Shown here one piece after another: positions 9,794 through 18,635 of a DNA stretch of 64,000 bases. A model generated the notes under the pieces. It was not told the DNA's origin. It saw only the letters and a program-made list of their open reading frames with translations, and searched no databases. The stretch spans positions 1-64,000 of the forward strand of contig NC_014963.1 of the NCBI RefSeq assembly GCF_000179915.2, read 5' to 3'. The stretch is from Terriglobus saanensis SP1PR4 (GTDB lineage: Bacteria > Acidobacteriota > Terriglobia > Terriglobales > Acidobacteriaceae). A program made the position numbers and the translations under genes. The stretch's first letter is position 1. Every line of letters starts with the position of its first letter.

Positions 9794-10324
9794 TTAGGCC
9801 GACTGAATCTCGTCGAGTTCTGCAAAGAGTTCGGAGAGACTCACGCGAATAGGAGTTCCGGGAACTGTAAATTCGTCTTCCCGCAATTTCATAAGACCAT
9901 CGCTGCTCGTGACCCAGGCGCGGCGAGAGATCGGATCGACAGCCCAGATAAAGGGCACGCCCATCTCCGTGTAATCGTCTGCGCGCTCCTGAAGAGAGGT
10001 CGGCGTATCACGCGGCGAGAGCACCTCGATACAGATCATTGGAGCCTCGCGTACGATCCCTTCCGCAGAGGCGGTCGCAGGCAAGACGCAAACGTCCGGG
10101 ATACGAAATCTATCCTTCGAAACCTGCACGCGCTGTTCGACGAGCACCCGAATGTTCCATTCTTTCCGGTGATTGCGAAGGATGGTGGCAAAAGCAATTT
10201 GAATCAACGCATGCGGCTGCTCGCCCAAGTTCCGTTCCCTCACTTCGCCGTCGATGTAGTCGCGATCGGGCCGATAGCTCGTCGCCAGGTACTCGCTGAC
10301 CGGAATGTGGGTTGCCGTCGCCAT
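9794..10324 (-). CDS. Uma2-family (DUF820) putative endonuclease
   Basis: The protein belongs to the Uma2/DUF820 family, which has a PD-(D/E)XK restriction-endonuclease-like fold and is strongly expanded in cyanobacteria and some soil bacteria. The family pattern is visible in order: YELIDGE-like YIDGEVRERN near residue 23, the metal-site stretch FRIPDVCVLP, then MICIEVLSPRDT and a late YTEMGVPFIWAVDP. At 176 residues it is of usual length. The cellular role of Uma2 proteins is not known. No transposon ends or toxin partner are seen next to it. It is transcribed towards the FMN-binding gene. Confidence 0.88.
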   Translation of the reverse strand: MATATHIPVSEYLATSYRPDRDYIDGEVRERNLGEQPHALIQIAFATILRNHRKEWNIRVLVEQRVQVSKDRFRIPDVCVLPATASAEGIVREAPMICIEVLSPRDTPTSLQERADDYTEMGVPFIWAVDPISRRAWVTSSDGLMKLREDEFTVPGTPIRVSLSELFAELDEIQSA

Positions 10325-10496
10325 ACAGGTACTCAGTATGACGCTGCATCAGGGAGATTCGTAATTTTCTTACGAAAATTCCTGTCGCACGTCCAAATCG
10401 GTAACCGAACACCCCCAGCCAGCTACCCACCCAGCGTCGTAGAATCGTTTTGCACATTCAAACATCAGTATTCATTGGTGGAAGAGGGAGTTTTCA

Positions 10497-11915
10497 GTGG
10501 CAGACACGATCTATGACCTCGTCGTAATCGGCGGTGGACCGGCGGGATATTCATGCGCGATTCGCGCTTCGCAGTATGGGCTTAAGACAGCGCTCATCGA
10601 AACCAGCGACAAGCTGGGTGGCACATGCCTCCACGTCGGCTGTGTTCCGACCAAGGCACTCCTGTTCTCAGCTGAGGTCTTCGACCACGCCAACGACGGC
10701 GCAAAGTACGGCATTGACGGCATCGACAAAGGCACCGTCAACTGGGGCCAGGTCCTGACACGCAAGCAGGGCATCATCGACAAACACGTCGGCGGCCTGA
10801 ACTATCTGATGAAGAAGAACAAGATCACCGTCATCCGCGGCTACGGCCGCCTGACCGGACCGGCGAAGGACGGCGTCCACACCGTGGACGTGGACAACGC
10901 AGGCAAGAAGGAGCTGGTGAAGGGCAAGAAGCTCATCCTCGCCTCCGGGTCCGACGCGCGCATGATCCCCGGCTACAAGGCCAGCGACAAGATCCTCACC
11001 AACATCGAGATCCTCTCCATGAAGGACCTGCCGAAGTCGATCGTCTGCATCGGCTCCGGCGCGGTCGGTGTCGAGTTCGCTTCGATCATGAAGAGCTTCC
11101 ACGCAGAAGTCACCATCATCGAGATGCTCGACCGCGTCGTGCCTGCTGAGGACGCCGAGATCTCGAAGGAGTTCCTGCGCCAGTACAAGAAAAAGGGCAT
11201 CGACGTTCACGTCTCCGCCAAGGTCGACAAGATTGAAGAGACCAAGACCGGCGTGAAGGTCCACTTCACCAAATCCGACGGCACCGGCGAGATCAAGGAA
11301 GCCGACAAGGTCCTCGTCGCCGTGGGCCGCGCGCCGCGCACTTACGATGTCGGCATCGACAAGACGAAGATCAAGCTCGACCGCGGCTTCATCCACACCA
11401 ATGAGTGGATGGAGACGGAAGAGCCCGGCATCTACGCCATCGGCGACATCGTCGCCGGCCTGCCGCAGCTCGCGCACTCCGGCTCCATGTGCGGAGCCGT
11501 CGCCGCCGCGCGCATCGCGGGCAAGTACGCCAAGCCGGTCACGCGCTACCGCGTCCCGGGCGCGACGTACTCCGAACCGCAGGTCGGCTCCGTCGGCATG
11601 ACGGAAGCGGTTGCGAAGGAGAAGGGCTACGACGTGAAGGTGGGCAAGTTCCCGCTCGCCGGAAACTCCAAGGCCACGATCCTCGACGCACATGATGGCT
11701 TCGTCAAAGTCGTCGCGGATGCGAAGTACGGCGAGATCCTGGGCGTCCACATCATCGGCCCCTTCGCCACGGAACTCATCGCAGAAGCCGTCGTCGCCAT
11801 GGACGCCGAGATGACCGTCGAAGAGATGATGACCGTCATCCACGCCCACCCCACCCTGAGCGAAAGCCTGCTGGATGGATTTAGTGCGGTGTATGGGATG
11901 GCTTTGAACGCTTAG
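10497..11915 (+). CDS. lpdA: Dihydrolipoyl dehydrogenase
   Basis: This flavoprotein (E3) reoxidises dihydrolipoamide of the 2-oxoacid dehydrogenase and glycine-cleavage complexes with NAD. It shows the FAD site GGGPAG (12-17), the redox-active disulfide Cys44/Cys49 (GGTCLHVGCVPTK), a central NAD-binding motif (GSGAVGVEFAS) and the C-terminal His451/Glu456 dyad (HAHPTLSE). The start is GTG with a strong ribosome-binding site (AGAGGGAG, 10483-10490). It stands alone, without E1 or E2 genes, and ends in a clear terminator, so it may serve several complexes. Confidence 0.97.
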   Translation: MADTIYDLVVIGGGPAGYSCAIRASQYGLKTALIETSDKLGGTCLHVGCVPTKALLFSAEVFDHANDGAKYGIDGIDKGTVNWGQVLTRKQGIIDKHVGGLNYLMKKNKITVIRGYGRLTGPAKDGVHTVDVDNAGKKELVKGKKLILASGSDARMIPGYKASDKILTNIEILSMKDLPKSIVCIGSGAVGVEFASIMKSFHAEVTIIEMLDRVVPAEDAEISKEFLRQYKKKGIDVHVSAKVDKIEETKTGVKVHFTKSDGTGEIKEADKVLVAVGRAPRTYDVGIDKTKIKLDRGFIHTNEWMETEEPGIYAIGDIVAGLPQLAHSGSMCGAVAAARIAGKYAKPVTRYRVPGATYSEPQVGSVGMTEAVAKEKGYDVKVGKFPLAGNSKATILDAHDGFVKVVADAKYGEILGVHIIGPFATELIAEAVVAMDAEMTVEEMMTVIHAHPTLSESLLDGFSAVYGMALNA

Positions 11916-11932
11916 TTTTATTTGATAGAAGA

Positions 11933-11968
11933 ACGGCGCGGGGTCGATGACCTCCGCGCCGTTTTCTA
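11933..11968 (+). terminator. Rho-independent terminator of lpdA
   Basis: Arms 11933-11942 (AACGGCGCGG) and 11954-11963 pair perfectly, with extra pairing inside (GGTC/GACC), and TTTTCT follows. The hairpin lies 17 bases after the lpdA stop. Confidence 0.9.
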
Positions 11969-12156
11969 TTGATGGGATCTCACGTGACGCTACTCGTCTT
12001 CCGCTGTTAGATCAGGAAGAGGAAAGGACGTTCTTTCCTGACGTGGCATGTCGGATGAGCGGCACCTATTTCCTGTCCCGAAACGACAATCGCATACAGG
12101 ACACTTGATGCCGCGGAAAAATGGAAGATAAAAGGAATAGCGAACTAATGAGATTG

Positions 12157-12543
12157 TCATCGTGCCGGCTTGAGCGCGGCCCAATCCAGAAGGGCCGCTA
12201 GAGCCGGGCATAATGATTGCCCGTAGTTGGTCAGGCCATACTCGACCTTCGGTGGAACCTGCGGATAAACAGTGCGATAGACGAGCCCGTCGTCCTCGAG
12301 GGCTCGGAGCTGCTGCACCAGGACCTTCTGCGACACGGCTGGAATCGCTCTTTCCAGTTCGGAGAAACGCCAAACAGGAACAGCAAAAAGCCGGGACAGG
12401 ATGACGACTTTCCATCGTCCTTCAAGGGACCGAAGAGCAGCTTCCACTTCGAGTGCACAGACGCCGTCGCCAGGAAACCGCGATGGCTTCGATTTTGCAC
12501 TTACTTTTTTGTGTGTACCTAATAAATTTGTGCGTACTTCCAT
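12157..12543 (-). CDS. HxlR-family transcriptional regulator
   Basis: HxlR proteins are small winged-helix dimers that often sense quinones, aldehydes or other electrophiles. The domain begins near the family Cys (GVCALEVEAALRSLEGRWK), continues through the recognition helix (FSELERAIPAVSQKVLVQQL) and the wing (PPKVEYGLTNYGQSL). Two start codons, ATG at 12543 and ATG at 12561, are possible and neither has a good ribosome-binding site. The gene is divergent from the SnoaL-like gene at 12583 with at most 39 bases between them, so it probably controls that gene and the downstream oxidoreductase. Confidence 0.88.
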   Translation of the reverse strand: MEVRTNLLGTHKKVSAKSKPSRFPGDGVCALEVEAALRSLEGRWKVVILSRLFAVPVWRFSELERAIPAVSQKVLVQQLRALEDDGLVYRTVYPQVPPKVEYGLTNYGQSLCPALAALLDWAALKPAR

Positions 12544-12582
12544 AATTGGAATATACCGCATACCCTCGCGATAGAGGTATCT

Positions 12583-13116
12583 ATGTCCCTAAAAATTGAA
12601 GAGCAGATTGGCGCACTCGCTGCGAAGACTGAGATTTGTGAGGTCCTCACTCGTTACATCCGAGCTGTCGACCGCGTAGATGAGCAATCACTGAGCGCCA
12701 CGTTTCACACAGGAGCAGCTATCGCTCAAGGCGGTTATGTGATGCCAGCGGAGCAGTTCATACCTATCGTCGTGGGATTGCTCCGTGAGCTTGAATCGAC
12801 TCACCACCAACTCAGCCCTCCGTTGATCGAATTGCGGGGTGACACGGCTTTTGTGGAGAGCTACTTTACCGGCTTTCACCGCCTCGGGCCGAACGGTTGG
12901 TCACCCTTCCCAGACGCAAAGCCGAGTGAAGACATCTTCATTGGCGGACGGTATATCGACCGGTTTGAACGACGAGATGGTCTCTGGGCGATTACTGATC
13001 GTCAATCACCTCGCGATTGGATTCGTTACGAAACTGCAGCTGACCGAGGCGGTATGGCAGATCCCCCCAATCCCCGATCATTTCGCAGCAAACATGACCC
13101 CGCCTACCAGCGATAG
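12583..13116 (+). CDS. SnoaL/NTF2-like protein
   Basis: The 177-residue product has the cone-shaped NTF2-like fold of the SnoaL-like type, shown by the opening helix with RYIRAVDRVDEQSLSATFH, the middle strand set (THHQLSPPLIELRGDTAFVES) and the late YIDRFERRDGLWAITDRQ. Members are small-molecule binding proteins, isomerases or dehydratases; the ligand here is unknown. It stands 19 bases upstream of the Gfo/Idh/MocA oxidoreductase gene and divergent from an HxlR regulator, which suggests one catabolic or detoxifying unit. Confidence 0.82.
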   Translation: MSLKIEEQIGALAAKTEICEVLTRYIRAVDRVDEQSLSATFHTGAAIAQGGYVMPAEQFIPIVVGLLRELESTHHQLSPPLIELRGDTAFVESYFTGFHRLGPNGWSPFPDAKPSEDIFIGGRYIDRFERRDGLWAITDRQSPRDWIRYETAADRGGMADPPNPRSFRSKHDPAYQR

Positions 13117-13135
13117 CTAGTCCGAAAGAGAGCAC

Positions 13136-14236
13136 ATGAAAAAGATTGGTGTTGGAATTATTGGCGCAAGCCCGCTTCATCCTGGATGGGCGGTCGCCGC
13201 TCACATTCCTGCTTTGCGGGCGTTACCACAGTACGAATTGCGAGCAGTCAGCACGAGCCGCAGAGATTCAGCCGAGGCGGCCCGAGAAGCTTTTCAAGTC
13301 AGCGCTTATGACAACCACAGGGATCTGATCCATGATCCCAATGTTGATCTTGTGGTCGTCTCCGTAAAGGTGACAGATCACCTGGAGTTGGTCTCGGATG
13401 CTCTCGCCGTGGGAAAAATGGTCTTCAGCGAATGGCCACTTGGGGTCAACCTTTCAGAAGCTCTCGACCTGGAATCCAAGGCGGTCAAGGCAGGAGTAAG
13501 GACGCTGATCGGCCTTCAAGGGCGATTTGCTCCAGAGATTCAGCACGCGCGTAATTTGATCGCCCAAGGCTACATAGGTGACGTCCTCTCCGCGAGTCTC
13601 GTATGTTCTGGAATCTCCTGGGGAGGTACTACTCCCAGAAGCAGCGCATACCTGTTTAATGAAGCGACGGGCGCAACTCCTCTCACGGTTCCACTGTTGC
13701 ACACGCTGGATACACTTGCTGAGATTCTTGGAGAGTTCAAGACCGTCTCGGTGACATCCGCACTGCGACGGAAGACGGTGAAGGTTGTCGACGATAGTTC
13801 GGACCTTGCCGTGACAACGCCAGATCAGGTCAGCTTCAACGGTTTGCTTGAAAGCGGCGGTCTCGTATCCGTTTTCTTCCGAGGCGGGTCGACACGAGGC
13901 GACAATCTCTACTTCCAGATCAACGGCAGCGAGGGAGATCTTGTCTTTCAATCTGCGATTGGCAACATCCAGGTGGCTAGTCTGCGGCTTCAAGGCGGCG
14001 CGGGAGCCGAGACGGACCTCGCCGATCTCATAGTGCCGGACGATCTGAAGTCGAAGTTTCCGGGTATTCCGACAGGTTTCGGTTCCAACGTGGCACGTTT
14101 ATACGCGCAATTTGCAGCAGACATTGAGGACGGAACAAAAATCGCTCCGGACTTCGGCTACGCTGTCCGCCGCCACCGTCTGATCGTGCAGATGCAGGAG
14201 TCAGCACTCAGGGGGTGTGTCATCGAATGCAAGTAG
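13136..14236 (+). CDS. Gfo/Idh/MocA-family oxidoreductase
   Basis: The product is a two-domain NAD(P)-dependent dehydrogenase. The N-terminal Rossmann domain starts GVGIIGASPLHPGWAVAAH, and the family EWP motif appears as FSEWPLGVNLSEA in place of the common EKP, a version typical of Gal80-like fungal and bacterial members. The C-terminal part is the usual open sheet domain. Gal80-like members may bind cofactor without catalysis, so enzymatic activity is uncertain. It follows the SnoaL-like gene at 19 bases and is probably in the same transcript. The substrate is not evident. Confidence 0.87.
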   Translation: MKKIGVGIIGASPLHPGWAVAAHIPALRALPQYELRAVSTSRRDSAEAAREAFQVSAYDNHRDLIHDPNVDLVVVSVKVTDHLELVSDALAVGKMVFSEWPLGVNLSEALDLESKAVKAGVRTLIGLQGRFAPEIQHARNLIAQGYIGDVLSASLVCSGISWGGTTPRSSAYLFNEATGATPLTVPLLHTLDTLAEILGEFKTVSVTSALRRKTVKVVDDSSDLAVTTPDQVSFNGLLESGGLVSVFFRGGSTRGDNLYFQINGSEGDLVFQSAIGNIQVASLRLQGGAGAETDLADLIVPDDLKSKFPGIPTGFGSNVARLYAQFAADIEDGTKIAPDFGYAVRRHRLIVQMQESALRGCVIECK

Positions 14237-14525
14237 TTTCATCGCTGGCTAACGAGGTCCGGGGCAAGAAAGCTCGCGAAGGTCGCGCGATCATTCACCT
14301 GTTCGTTCGCTGCTTTCCACCCTGCTTTTGCAGTTCCAGTCAAAAGAAATGCGATGGAAGCGAAGAGCAGCAGGCTTCTCGGTAGACGGGCATGGGAGAT
14401 GCTCGTTCCTTCGTGATCGCGGATTTGCTCAAGCATTTGCGCTCAAGAATAATCGATTGCGGATGCAGCGAACGGATTCTTTGACGAGGCACCTCCTATC
14501 ATCAGTGGACAACCTGGAGTATCGA

Positions 14526-14876
14526 ATGCAAAATCTCTCTCTCGACGCGATCCATCTTTTATCCGAGTCGCCCAGTGATCGGAAGTACGACAATCATCCC
14601 GTAGCTACGGTGAATGACCACGTGGTTCGACTCGCGACCATGACCGAGGCCTACCACTGGCACTGCCATCCTGACTCCGATGAGACGTTCCTCGCGCTGG
14701 AGGGCGGCCTCTTCATTGATCTGGACGATCGAACCGTCGAGCTTCAGCCGGGCAGCCTGTTCACCGTGGAGAAAGGTGTTCGTCATCGTACGAGACCGAT
14801 CGGTGCGCGTTCGGTCAACCTCACCTTCGAGCGCGCGGATGCCGCAAGCGAGACGCTTGCGGCACCGGGCGAGTAG
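14526..14876 (+). CDS. Small cupin-domain protein
   Basis: The 116-residue product is a single cupin barrel. The metal-binding first motif is HWHCHPDSDETFLALEGG, with two His in the HxH arrangement and a Glu, and the second motif lies around PGSLFTVEKGVRHRTRP. Such proteins bind a metal and often act on small aromatic or sugar compounds. The ATG at 14526 is preferred over upstream codons because TGGAGT (14515-14520) lies six bases before it. It converges with qorB, the stops being 9 bases apart. The 289 bases before it contain no convincing gene. Confidence 0.8.
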   Translation: MQNLSLDAIHLLSESPSDRKYDNHPVATVNDHVVRLATMTEAYHWHCHPDSDETFLALEGGLFIDLDDRTVELQPGSLFTVEKGVRHRTRPIGARSVNLTFERADAASETLAAPGE

Positions 14877-14885
14877 CGGGACAGG

Positions 14886-15740
14886 CTAAGAGGCCTTCAG
14901 AGCGTCCGCAACGGCCTCTGCGAGACCCGTTGTCTTGCGACCGATAAGGCGGCTCAGCGTGTGTGTCTGGTCGTCGAGGCCGCCGTCAGCAGCCTTTGCC
15001 TCACCATCCGCGATGATCTTCGCAGCTTCCGGTGGCAGAAAGTTTGCGAGGATCTTCTCGTATTCGGCTTCCGGAAGGTCATGGTATCCGATGGCTTTAC
15101 CGGTCTGTTTGCTGACCTCTGCGGCGAGTTCAGCGCGTGTGAAGGGGGTATCGCCGCCAAGCTCGTAGACCTTGTTTTCGTGACCCGCGCCGGTAAGCAC
15201 CGCTGCGGCTGCTGCGGCGTAGTCCGCGCGGGTTGCCGCGGCAAAGCGCCCGTCCTTCGAGGCTCCGATGAACGCTCCCTGCTGGAGCGCGGGCGCAATC
15301 CCGGCGGTCAGATTCTCAACGTACCAGCCGTTGCGCAACAGCGTGAACGGGATGCCGCTCGCTTGAAGAGATTGCTCGGTGGCGAGGTGGTCCTCCGCAA
15401 GCAGGAGCCTGGAGGTATCCGCGCGTAGAAGGCTCGTGTAGGCGAGGAGCTGCACACCGGCAGCCTTCGCGGCGTCGATCACGGCTTTATGCTGAGCGAC
15501 ACGCGGCCCAACTTCAGTGCCTGAGATAAGCAGCAACTTCGTGACGCCCGCAAAAGCGGTGGTGAGGGTTTCCGGGCGGGAGTAATTGGCTTCGCGTATC
15601 TGGATCCCTTTTGCCGCGAGCGTTGTGGCTTTTGCTGTTGTGCGGACGGCGGCGATGATCTGGTCTGCTGGAACTGTCTTGAGCAAAGCTTCGATAACGA
15701 GTGTTCCGAGTTGGCCGGTGGCTCCGGTAATGGCGATCAT
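14886..15740 (-). CDS. qorB: NAD(P)H:quinone oxidoreductase type 2 (QorB/YtfG-like)
   Basis: The product closely matches the E. coli QOR2 (YtfG) pattern, an NmrA-like atypical SDR enzyme that reduces quinones with NADPH. The start MIAITGATGQLGTLVIEALL carries the GxxGxxG cofactor site, TKLLLISGTEVGPR and LLAYTSLLRADTS follow as in QOR2, then TLLRNGWYVEN and TRADYAAAAAAVL. At 284 residues it is full length. It is divergent from an HxlR regulator gene at 15836, the same arrangement as ytfG/ytfH in enterobacteria, so regulation by that protein is likely. Confidence 0.93.
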   Translation of the reverse strand: MIAITGATGQLGTLVIEALLKTVPADQIIAAVRTTAKATTLAAKGIQIREANYSRPETLTTAFAGVTKLLLISGTEVGPRVAQHKAVIDAAKAAGVQLLAYTSLLRADTSRLLLAEDHLATEQSLQASGIPFTLLRNGWYVENLTAGIAPALQQGAFIGASKDGRFAAATRADYAAAAAAVLTGAGHENKVYELGGDTPFTRAELAAEVSKQTGKAIGYHDLPEAEYEKILANFLPPEAAKIIADGEAKAADGGLDDQTHTLSRLIGRKTTGLAEAVADALKAS

Positions 15741-15790
15741 GACATCTCTCCTTTTCCGTCGGTTGGACGGAATAAAACAAGCGTAGTCCT

Positions 15791-15813
15791 TGTGCTTACT
15801 TTGCGTAAGTACA
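15791..15813. promoter_or_regulatory. Candidate HxlR operator between qorB and its regulator
   Basis: An imperfect palindrome with 9-base arms (TGT-G-CTTAC, N5, GTAAG-T-ACA, one mismatch) lies in the 95-base divergent spacer. A further half-site, GGTAAGC, follows at 15822-15828. Position and symmetry suit binding by the HxlR protein encoded at 15836, but no binding is shown. Confidence 0.55.
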
Positions 15814-15835
15814 TACCTGGAGGTAAGCTATATCC

Positions 15836-16231
15836 ATGCCGTGGCCAAAGAGTACGAAGACGACCCGTATCCGGAAGGGAAATCTGTTTGCCTCCAATTG
15901 TCCGACGCGCAACGTCCTGGATGATGTCACTTCTCGCTGGGGATCGCTCGTGTTGGTGCTCCTGCTGGAAAGCAGCTATCGTTTCAGCGAACTGGCCTAC
16001 CTGATTGGCGGCGTCAGTGAAAAGATGCTGGCGCAGACGTTGCGGGCGCTGGAAGAAGACGGATTCGTGCTGCGTACCGTCCACGCGACGAAGCCGCCGA
16101 AGGTCGAATACAGCCTGACGGCCTTTGGCAGGGAGCTGGCGGAACGCATGCAGGCACTGACCTCCTATATCGAGGGAAATGTCGCGCGCGTCATGGCGAA
16201 CCGGGCGAGCGCAGCGAAGAAGATCGCATAA
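15836..16231 (+). CDS. HxlR-family regulator (YtfH/QorR-like)
   Basis: This 131-residue winged-helix protein has the HxlR pattern: a Cys in the N-terminal segment (FASNCPTRNVLDDVTSRWG), the helix-turn-helix (FSELAYLIGGVSEKMLAQTL) and the wing (PPKVEYSLTAFGRELAERM). QorR homologues use the conserved Cys to sense diamide or quinones and repress qorB. The gene is divergent from qorB and a palindrome lies between them, so autoregulation and repression of qorB are the likely roles. A TGGAGG stretch (15818-15823) precedes the ATG. Confidence 0.88.
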   Translation: MPWPKSTKTTRIRKGNLFASNCPTRNVLDDVTSRWGSLVLVLLLESSYRFSELAYLIGGVSEKMLAQTLRALEEDGFVLRTVHATKPPKVEYSLTAFGRELAERMQALTSYIEGNVARVMANRASAAKKIA

Positions 16232-16296
16232 ATCCTCCGACTGCAGAGAGTTCAGGCGCGAAAGGAGAGTACGGTGCTATCCGCAGTCAATCGAAG

Positions 16297-16803
16297 CTAC
16301 AGGTCTTTTTCGATCAGGATGAGGCTGTAGTCTCTGTCTACTCGGTCCCGATGAACACCCGCAATCTCGCCAACGACTCGGAAACCATAACGCTTATAGC
16401 GTTCCAACAGATCGGGCCGAAGATTCATCACGCTGCCCTCAATCAACCGGCAGCCGTGTTGCTTGCAAAACTGTTCGCCCGCGTGAATCAGTTGCTTTCC
16501 CATGCCGCTCCGGCGATTTTTGGGATTGACCACTAATAGACCCAGGTAGCCTCTTCCTTCTTTTCGGATCTCCGCATAGATCACGCCTGAAGTCTCTCCC
16601 TCCTCCTCGATCAAAAGAAAATGACCGATTTCCAGGAAATGTGCGATCTCTTCCATGTTGGTCCGGCTCTCGGTGATAAATGGATTCTCATCCTTAAAAG
16701 CCTGGTTGATAAAAGAGACCAACAAAGACAGATCCTGCTTCGTGGCAATGCGAGAAAAGAGTTGAGGCGATAATTCTACTTGCATGAATGTTTGAGTTGT
16801 CAC
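16297..16803 (-). CDS. GNAT-family N-acetyltransferase
   Basis: The product transfers an acetyl group from acetyl-CoA to an amine. The acetyl-CoA site is seen as LGLLVVNPKNRRSGMGKQLI (the R/Q-x-x-G-x-G/A loop), followed by the late strand GSVMNLRPDLLERYKRYGF typical of GNAT enzymes. The length of 168 residues is normal. The GTG at 16803 is supported by GAGGA six bases upstream. The substrate cannot be inferred. The neighbouring permease gene at 16920 lies upstream on the same strand with a 116-base gap, so co-transcription is possible but not clear. Confidence 0.87.
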   Translation of the reverse strand: MTTQTFMQVELSPQLFSRIATKQDLSLLVSFINQAFKDENPFITESRTNMEEIAHFLEIGHFLLIEEEGETSGVIYAEIRKEGRGYLGLLVVNPKNRRSGMGKQLIHAGEQFCKQHGCRLIEGSVMNLRPDLLERYKRYGFRVVGEIAGVHRDRVDRDYSLILIEKDL

Positions 16804-16919
16804 ACAACGTCCTCAATAAGTGATTTGTATACCTTGACCTCTGTTTTGCAGGAGAATGCCCATGTGGCGAAGTCATCCCCGGTGAGGTCGAGTGGATTTC
16901 TGATCTTTGTAGATAGCAT

Positions 16920-18320
16920 CTAGTCGTTCTCAACCATGGTGGGCTGGCGGGAACCCTTTGCGTAGTAGGCCGCAACCAGGATGCCCGACCACAACAGAAT
17001 GATGATGAAGGTGACCCTTGTTTGGCCATTGGTTGCGACCAGCAGCGCGACCAGCGCAATTAAGAAAAGAATTGCCCAGTTTGTGTATGGGGCCCCCGGC
17101 AGCCGGAAGCTTCCTCGTGAGATCGAGCCTTTTGCAAGCCTTCTGCAATAGCTCAGATGGCACAGCATGATCGAGGCCCAGACCCAAAGCACGATCCAGA
17201 CTACGGTCGAAAGAAGATAGCCAAAGATCTTGTCAGGCATCAGGTAATTCAACACAACTCCCAACATCAAAACGGCGCCGGAGAGCGTCACGGAGAGGTA
17301 CGGAATCTTCCGGCGATTCAAGGCCTGAAATCGTGCCGGCGCGGCACCTGATAAAGCCATTGCATGAAGAAGTCGGCTGCTTCCATACAGAATGGTGTTG
17401 CTCGACGAGAAGAATGCACTGATCGCTACGAAGGTCACAGTCCCTGCGGCCCAGACGAAGCCCGTCTGCTTCAGCACGGATACAAAAGGGCTCTCTTTCG
17501 GATCGAGACTGTTCCATGGATGCAAGATCATGACTATGGCGAGAGAGCCGACATAAAACAGCATGATTCGAAAGAAGACGCCGTTGATCGCCCGCGGCAG
17601 AGTGTACTCGGGCCTGTCAGTCTCAGCCGCTGCAAGCCCGATCACTTCCGTTCCACCGAACGAGAAGATGACGACCGGCAATGCGGCAAGCAGTCCTGAG
17701 AAGCCCTTGGGAAGAATGCCTCCATGTTGCCAGAGATTGGCGACATGGGCCTGTGCACCGACATCGCCGATCTTGAAGACCAGAATCGCCAAGCCAGACA
17801 AAAGTATGGCGACGATGGTGACGACCTTGATCATGGACAGCCAGTACTCTGATTCACCGAAAGACTTCACCGTGCGCATGTTGATGGCGTAGAGCATCAC
17901 TGTGGCGCAGAGTGCTGGAAGCCATTGTGGAATGCCGGGATACCAGCGGTGCAGAAGAAGCCCGATGCCTGTGATCTCCGCAATTCCTACCAGCAGAAAG
18001 GCCAGCCAGTACATCCAGCCGGTCATAAAACCGGCAAGGGGACCAATGAAGCGGACGGTGTAGGCGGCAAAGGATCCAGGGGAAGGATGGGCAAGCGTCA
18101 ACTCACCGAGAGCGCGCATGACGAGATAAATCATTCCGCCAGCGATGAGATAAGCAATCAAAAGCGCTGGTCCAGTCTGCCCGATGGCAGCTCCCGAACC
18201 CAAAAAGAACCCCGCACCGATTGCGCCTCCAAGCGCCATCAGCTGGAGATGTCGATTTTTAAGGCTATGAGATATCTGGTCCCCTGCATGCGGGGGACTT
18301 GCCGCTGAAACTCTTTCCAT
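16920..18320 (-). CDS. APC-family amino acid permease
   Basis: The product is a 12-helix inner-membrane proton symporter of the amino acid transporter subfamily (GabP/ProY/AnsP-like). The first helix has the substrate-site signature MALGGAIGAGFFLGSGAAIG, and the motif LGELTLAHPSPGSFAAYTVRF after helix 2 is typical. About a dozen hydrophobic spans continue to the end, with a short C-terminal cytoplasmic tail. At 466 residues it is of family length. The substrate amino acid is not certain. It is divergent from the peptide/MNIO operon, with a 315-base spacer. Confidence 0.92.
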   Translation of the reverse strand: MERVSAASPPHAGDQISHSLKNRHLQLMALGGAIGAGFFLGSGAAIGQTGPALLIAYLIAGGMIYLVMRALGELTLAHPSPGSFAAYTVRFIGPLAGFMTGWMYWLAFLLVGIAEITGIGLLLHRWYPGIPQWLPALCATVMLYAINMRTVKSFGESEYWLSMIKVVTIVAILLSGLAILVFKIGDVGAQAHVANLWQHGGILPKGFSGLLAALPVVIFSFGGTEVIGLAAAETDRPEYTLPRAINGVFFRIMLFYVGSLAIVMILHPWNSLDPKESPFVSVLKQTGFVWAAGTVTFVAISAFFSSSNTILYGSSRLLHAMALSGAAPARFQALNRRKIPYLSVTLSGAVLMLGVVLNYLMPDKIFGYLLSTVVWIVLWVWASIMLCHLSYCRRLAKGSISRGSFRLPGAPYTNWAILFLIALVALLVATNGQTRVTFIIILLWSGILVAAYYAKGSRQPTMVEND

Positions 18321-18635
18321 TGTTATGGAACACTTCAGGGCAGTTAATTATTCCAAAAATTATTGGATTGCGCAAAATAGCACTCATTTAGAAGCAAGCA
18401 ATCTGCGTGCGCAACCCGCAAGCTTCAATGTCTGTCGAATTGAGGATGGCCTTGCCGGGCGGCGTGTCTTTTATGTCCTCAGTAGTTTTGCCACGTGAAA
18501 TCGGTTTTCGATCCGGCTAATTTCTGAAATAAGTCCGATTTTTCTTGATTCTGAGCCCGTCGGAGTATGCAACGACAGAAGCTATCGGGAGTATTATTTC
18601 CGCGCAGTAAAAGTCATCCTCCGTGGAGGTCTCCA
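18321..18635. other. Divergent spacer between permease and peptide operon
   Basis: These 315 bases hold no convincing gene. The permease promoter and the promoter of the small peptide/MNIO operon must both lie here. A short palindrome ATTTCTGAAAT occurs at about 18521-18531, and a TTGATT...TATGCA pair near 18546-18572 is a possible but poorly spaced promoter for the peptide gene. Confidence 0.4.

Noticed and set aside
10668-11849. A 393-codon minus-strand frame over lpdA
   Set aside because: It is antisense to the highly conserved lpdA gene and has a low-complexity Asp/Val/Leu pattern.
14239-14436. A 65-codon minus-strand frame with a hydrophobic segment (SLLLFASIAFLLTG)
   Set aside because: It is short, has no ribosome-binding site and only a vague resemblance to a membrane protein end. 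It could be a gene remnant but cannot be supported.
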